Shown one piece after another: positions 59,986 through 64,000 of a stretch of DNA of 64,000 nucleotides (positions within the stretch are counted from its first letter, which is position 1; every line of letters starts with the position of its first letter). The DNA lies in contig NZ_CP149798.1 of assembly GCF_037940415.1 (NCBI RefSeq), forward strand, positions 4,373,001 to 4,437,000. The letters are read 5' to 3'. The notes under the pieces are model-generated. The model was given only the letters and a program-made list of their open reading frames with translations. It ran no database searches and was not told the origin of the DNA. Origin of the DNA: Streptomyces sp. f51 (GTDB taxonomy: Bacteria > Actinomycetota > Actinomycetes > Streptomycetales > Streptomycetaceae). The position numbers and the translations under genes were made by a program.

Positions 59986-62022
59986 TTGCGCATATCCGCG
60001 CGCCACAGACTCGTGGCGCTCACCGCGATGACGGCCCTGGCCGCCGGCACCGCGACAGCCCTGGCGCCGGCCGCGTCGGCCGACGTCACCTGGACGGCCG
60101 GCAACGGCATCCTCACCGGTGACCTCGACGAGACGATCTCGACGATGAGCGCCGACGGCTCCACGCCGCCCGTCATGCGGCTGGACAGGGCCGACCAGCC
60201 CACCTGGTCGCCGGACGGCAGTCGGATGGCCTACGTCAACACCCGCACCGGCCGCGTCGACGTCATCGGTCACGACTTCAAGGGCTCCGTGGAGCTCCCG
60301 GTCAAGACGACCGACTCGATCCTGGCCGCCGACCCGACCTTCTGGTGGGGCGGCAGTTCGGTCGTGTTCACGCTCAGCGGGCGGCTGCGCGTCGCCGCCT
60401 CCGACGGCACCCGCTACCAGCAGCACCTGTTCGCCACGGCGGACGAGGGCTGCGACAGCCAGCCCAGCGGCTCGGTCGACGGCAAGCTGGTGTTCATCCG
60501 CTCGGGCAGCACGTGCAGCGGCGACACGCGGTTCGGCGCCGTGTGGCTGTACGACGGTGCGACCCGCGCCTTCAAGCGGCTGGTGACCGGCAAGGCCAAC
60601 GCGCCGGCCATCTCCCCGGACGGCACGAAGGTCGCCTACACGGTCGACGGCAAGCTGTACACGGTCGGCGTGGACGGCACCGGGGCGACCCGGCTGCTGG
60701 CGGACGAGACGGGCTACATCAGCAAGCCCGCCTGGTCGCCCGACGGCACCCGCCTCGCGTACCAGCTGACGACGACCTCCGGCGCGTGGCAGGACCAGGT
60801 CCTGGACCTCGTCGGAGGCACGGCGAAGGTCATCTACGACTCGCCCACCATGACCAAGGGGGACCTCGCCTGGCAGCCGCTGCGCAAGAACTCCGTCGCC
60901 CGGGTCTGGGGCGCCGACGTCAACGCCAGCAACATCGCCGCGTCCCGCTGGACCTGGAACACGGTCGGCAAGAGCGAGCCGGGCCTGATGAACGCCTCGT
61001 CCGCCGTGCTGGTCTCCCAGGACAGCCAGTCGTACGCGCTGACCGCCCCCGCCCTCGCGGGCAAGAAGCACGGGCCGGTCCTGCTGACGTCCGCCACCTC
61101 GGTCTCCGCGTCCGTGCAGGCGGAGCTGAAGCGGGTCCTCAAGCCCGGCGCCCCGGTCTACCTCGTCGGCGGCACCTCGATCCTCGGCAGTTTCGTCGCC
61201 TCGAAGATCTCCGCGCTCGGCTTCACCTCGAAGCGGCTTGCGGGCACCTCGCGCTACTCGACCTCGGTCGCCGTCGCGAAGTCCATCACCAGCGCGCCCG
61301 ACTACGTCTTCATCGCGACCGGCACCGACTACCACTCGGCGCTCGCCGCGGCGGCGGCGGCGGGCGCGGACGGAACGAGCGGCAAGGCGGTCGTCGTGCT
61401 CAACGACGGCAACACGCTGACCGCGTCGGTGAAGGCGTACCTCAACGGCCTGGACCCGCGCGACACCTACATGATCCCGGTCGGCGGCTCGGCGAAGTAC
61501 GCGCTCACGCACACGTCCTTCTCCCACTGGCCGTCGTCGTACACCTACTACCCGATCGCGGAGAGCACCAACGCGGGCAACGCGGCCGCCCTCGCGCGGT
61601 TCTGGTGGGGCGGTCCGGCCAACGTGGCCCTGGCCTCCACCGACAGCTGGCGCGGTGGCACCTCGGCCGCGGCGGCGATGAACGTCTTCGGCCCCGTGCT
61701 GTGGACGGACGTCGCCTCCCTCCCCTCCGAGACCAAGTCCTACCTGGTCAAGGGCGCGGCCGGCATCAACGGCCTGGCCGTGTTCGGCGGCACCGGCTCG
61801 GTGTCGGCGTCGGCGCTGAACTCCGCGGGCGCGGCGATCAGCGCGAGCGGCAGCCAGTGGAAGTACACGCCGTACTACAACGGCCTGGCGCCCACGGCGA
61901 CGTCGCTCTCCTCGGCCGGTCCGGTCACCGGCGCCCAGCCGGTCCGCACCGGCACCGCGTCGCGGCCCGTCGTCGCGCCGGACCTGAGCGCGCTCGGCAC
62001 CCGCCACCAGCAGGAGCACTAG
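59986..62022 (+). CDS. secreted TolB-like propeller protein with cell-wall-binding repeat 2
   Basis: 678 residues from the TTG at 59986, where the signal peptide starts (RISARHRLVALTAMTALAAG, cleavage near ASA). N-terminal half has PD40/WD40-type repeats (PTWSPDGSRMAYVN, PAISPDGTKVAYTV, PAWSPDGTRLAYQL). C-terminal half has cell-wall-binding repeat 2 units (RLAGTSRYSTSVAVAKSI, VYLVGGTSILGS, VFIATGTDYHSALAAAA). It is probably held on the cell wall; partner or substrate unknown. GTG at 59941 is the alternative start. Confidence 0.85.
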   Translation: MRISARHRLVALTAMTALAAGTATALAPAASADVTWTAGNGILTGDLDETISTMSADGSTPPVMRLDRADQPTWSPDGSRMAYVNTRTGRVDVIGHDFKGSVELPVKTTDSILAADPTFWWGGSSVVFTLSGRLRVAASDGTRYQQHLFATADEGCDSQPSGSVDGKLVFIRSGSTCSGDTRFGAVWLYDGATRAFKRLVTGKANAPAISPDGTKVAYTVDGKLYTVGVDGTGATRLLADETGYISKPAWSPDGTRLAYQLTTTSGAWQDQVLDLVGGTAKVIYDSPTMTKGDLAWQPLRKNSVARVWGADVNASNIAASRWTWNTVGKSEPGLMNASSAVLVSQDSQSYALTAPALAGKKHGPVLLTSATSVSASVQAELKRVLKPGAPVYLVGGTSILGSFVASKISALGFTSKRLAGTSRYSTSVAVAKSITSAPDYVFIATGTDYHSALAAAAAAGADGTSGKAVVVLNDGNTLTASVKAYLNGLDPRDTYMIPVGGSAKYALTHTSFSHWPSSYTYYPIAESTNAGNAAALARFWWGGPANVALASTDSWRGGTSAAAAMNVFGPVLWTDVASLPSETKSYLVKGAAGINGLAVFGGTGSVSASALNSAGAAISASGSQWKYTPYYNGLAPTATSLSSAGPVTGAQPVRTGTASRPVVAPDLSALGTRHQQEH

Positions 62023-62034
62023 TCGGCCGCGGGC

Positions 62035-63225
62035 TCAGGCCCCGCCGTCGGCGGACGGCCGGGCGGGGGCTCCGACCAGCATGGTCGGGGCCCCCGCCAC
62101 CCGGGTCAGGAACACCGTCGCGGAGTTCCGGCCCTGCGGCTTCACCTTGCGCCGCAGCTCCTCCGGCTCGACGGCGGAACCGCGCTTCTTCACGGTCAGC
62201 ACCCCGACCTCCCGCTCCCGCAGCAGCGCCTTCAGCTTCTTCACGTTGAAGGGGATGCGATCGGTGATCTCGTACGCGGTGGCGTACGGCGTCGGGCGCA
62301 ATTCGTCCGCCGTGACGTAGGCGATCGTCTCGTCGATGAGCCCGCCGTCCAGGTCCTCGGCCACCTCGGCGACCAGATGCGCGCGGATGACGGCGCCGTC
62401 CGGCTCGTACAGATAGCGGCCGACCGCCCTGACCGCCGGATCCGGCAGGCCGCGGCCGCGCAGCCCGCGCGGGCCCGGCAGCAGGGTCGCGCGCACCAGG
62501 CCGGGTTCCGTGCCGAACCAGAGCACGGCCTCCTTCACGTCCCCGCCGTCCGAGATCCACTCGGCCTCCGCCTCGGCGGGGATCGCCTCGTGCGGGATGC
62601 CGGGCGCGATCTTCAGCGCGGCGAGCGGAGCCTTCCGTGCCGCCGCGACCGCCCAGGACAGCGGCGGCGAGTACGCCTCCGGGTCGAAGATCCGGCCCCG
62701 GCCGCCCCGGCGCGCGGGGTCCACGAAGACGGCGTCGTACGACGCGGTGTCCACCTCGGTCACATCGCTCTCGCGCACCTCGATCAGATCCGCGAGTCCC
62801 AGCGCGTCGGCGTTGGCGCGGGCGGCGGCGGCCGTCAGCGGGTCGCGGTCGACGGCCAGGACGCGGATTCCGGCGCGGGCCAGCGCGATGGCGTCGCCGC
62901 CGATGCCGCAGCACAGGTCGGCCACGGAGCGCACCCCCAGCGCGCGCATCCGCTCGGCGCGGTACGCGGCCACGCTCGTACGGGTCGACTGCTCGACCCC
63001 GTTCGGGGTGAAGAACATCCGTCCGGCGTCCTCGGCGCCGAACTTCGCCACCGCCCGCTGCCGCAGCCGGGCCTGTCCGAGGGCCGCAGAGACCAGTTCG
63101 GCGGGGTGCTCGCGGCGCAGCCGGGTGGCGACGGCCAGTTCCTGTGCCGGTTCGGTGGCGCGGACCTCGTCGAGCAGGGCGCGGCCCTCGGCGGTGAGGA
63201 GGGGGGCGAAGGAGACGTCGTTCAC
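62035..63225 (-). CDS. class I SAM-dependent methyltransferase with THUMP-like domain
   Basis: 396 residues from the GTG at 63225 (MNDVSFAPLLTAEGRALL). Motif I VADLCCGIGGDAIALA, acidic VDRDPLTAAAA, and motif IV YDAVFVDPARR. The C-terminal part (from ~310, KKLKALLREREVGVLTVKKRG) matches the THUMP-like end of this family. Target is not known; RNA is likely from the THUMP-like part. Convergent with the preceding gene (12-nt gap). Confidence 0.88.
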   Translation of the reverse strand: MNDVSFAPLLTAEGRALLDEVRATEPAQELAVATRLRREHPAELVSAALGQARLRQRAVAKFGAEDAGRMFFTPNGVEQSTRTSVAAYRAERMRALGVRSVADLCCGIGGDAIALARAGIRVLAVDRDPLTAAAARANADALGLADLIEVRESDVTEVDTASYDAVFVDPARRGGRGRIFDPEAYSPPLSWAVAAARKAPLAALKIAPGIPHEAIPAEAEAEWISDGGDVKEAVLWFGTEPGLVRATLLPGPRGLRGRGLPDPAVRAVGRYLYEPDGAVIRAHLVAEVAEDLDGGLIDETIAYVTADELRPTPYATAYEITDRIPFNVKKLKALLREREVGVLTVKKRGSAVEPEELRRKVKPQGRNSATVFLTRVAGAPTMLVGAPARPSADGGA

Positions 63226-63315
63226 CCGGCCATTGTGGGCCAGTCGGTGGACGGTGCGCTTCCGGCGGCGGTGTCGGAGCTCTCGCGGGGCGCTGAGCTG
63301 GGAGGATCCGGCCCC

Positions 63316-64000
63316 ATGCGACCCGTACGACAAAATTACAAAACCGGCGCGAACGGGGCTGGTGCGCGCTGGGGAGTCGGCGCGCTCGCCCTCGCCCTGC
63401 TCGCCTCCGGCTGCGCCGGGGCCGCCTCCGTCCCGGCCGCGGGAGCCGCAGGCGCCAGACCGGCCCACGCCCCCGCCCTGCGGGCCGGGCTCCCCGCGGA
63501 CCCCGCCCGCGCCCTCGCCGCGTACGCCGTCCGCCTCCGCCAGGCACAGGCCAGGCGCGCCGCCGTCGCGAAACGCTGGGGACTGGCCGCGGTGCCGCTG
63601 ACACCCCCCGCGCCGCCCGCCAGGAAGCCCCGCATCCGGGCACGCAAGGGCTTCGAGGTCGACGACCAGAGGGAACTGGGGCTGCCGCCGGTCTTCACGA
63701 CCGTCCCCACCAAGGACAAGGTCGTCTTCCTCACCGTCGACGACGGCTCCGAGAAGGACCCCGCGTTCCTGCGGATGATGAGCGACCTGAAGATCCCGTA
63801 CACCGCCTTCCTCAGCGACTTCCTCGTCAAGGACGACTACGGGTACTTCCGGAGGATGCGCGACCGCGGCATCACCCTGAACAACCACACCCTGCACCAC
63901 CCCTACCTGCCCGCACTCTCCTACGAGCGGCAGAAGCACGAGATCTGCGGCATGCAGGACGTGATGGAGAAGGAGTTCGGCAGGCGCCCGACCGTCTTCC
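63316..64000 (+). CDS. polysaccharide deacetylase (NodB) lipoprotein, 3' end cut by window edge
   Basis: 228 codons are visible from the ATG at 63316 (GGAGG at 10 nt upstream). Lipoprotein signal with LLASGC, Cys33. An Ala/Arg/Pro-rich linker leads to a NodB homology domain: VFLTVDDGSEKDP (metal Asp pair) and NNHTLHHPYL (metal His motif). Such enzymes remove acetyl groups from peptidoglycan or other polysaccharides. Divergent from the methyltransferase. Confidence 0.88.
   Translation, partial: MRPVRQNYKTGANGAGARWGVGALALALLASGCAGAASVPAAGAAGARPAHAPALRAGLPADPARALAAYAVRLRQAQARRAAVAKRWGLAAVPLTPPAPPARKPRIRARKGFEVDDQRELGLPPVFTTVPTKDKVVFLTVDDGSEKDPAFLRMMSDLKIPYTAFLSDFLVKDDYGYFRRMRDRGITLNNHTLHHPYLPALSYERQKHEICGMQDVMEKEFGRRPTVF

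Overview
The window is a high-GC Streptomyces chromosome segment. This is inferred from codon use (G or C at almost every third position, many GTG starts), the str, S10, spc and alpha ribosomal gene order, whiJ-type regulator clusters and an MsiK-dependent style of sugar importer. It covers core housekeeping genes plus one carbohydrate-utilisation island. The species cannot be named from sequence alone.

Layout. 1-1548: two leftward genes, a class III cyclase-homology protein (cut by the window edge) and a Crp-family regulator. 1756-6400: str operon rpsL-rpsG-fusA-tuf, ended by a perfect UUCG-loop terminator. 6690-9880: gdhA, then a whiJ-type trio (ATPase, DUF5753-type HTH regulator, DUF397 protein). 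9936-20214: S10 and spc ribosomal protein genes rpsJ to rplO, with hairpins between rpsQ and rplN. 20380-23413: secY, adk, map. 23592-27137: infA, rpmJ, rpsM, rpsK, rpoA, rplQ. 27183-30319: truA, a leftward anchored protein and a GT-C-type membrane protein. 30331-31631: rplM-rpsI. 31747-42670: cell-wall precursor and cofactor genes (glmM, coaA, glmS, acpS, nnr, an L,D-transpeptidase, alr), with a GC-rich repeat tract at 39240-39960. 42818-48241: an alpha/beta hydrolase, tsaE, tsaB, rimI, tsaD and small genes. 48300-56759: a xylan/xylo-oligosaccharide island (GH3 enzyme, two permeases, binding lipoprotein, divergent LacI regulator, secreted GH10 xylanase). 56904-64000: an LCP protein, a DGPF/ECF42-type sigma pair, a cell-wall-binding propeller protein, a methyltransferase, and a truncated polysaccharide deacetylase.

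How it works together. The left two thirds build the translation machinery: ribosomal proteins, elongation and initiation factors, RNA polymerase alpha, SecYEG core, N-terminal methionine removal, pseudouridine and t6A tRNA modification. The middle feeds peptidoglycan synthesis (GlmM, GlmS, Alr, Ldt). The island secretes a xylanase, imports the products and hydrolyses them inside the cell. A shared CGAA-N3-TTCG operator links importer and xylanase.

Most interesting points: a 25-nt leader motif with a hairpin core present in both the rpsL and rpsJ leaders; a two-copy inverted-repeat element (8084-8213 and 54977-55079), one copy of which supplies a C-terminal tail to a GHKL ATPase; a Crp-type regulator beside a cyclase-like gene with a TGTGA-N6-GCACA site between them; a probable YkuD pseudoenzyme; a G10 tract in the Shine-Dalgarno position of a surface protein gene; and a run of apparently leaderless housekeeping genes. 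I found no CRISPR array, tRNA, rRNA or insertion sequence.
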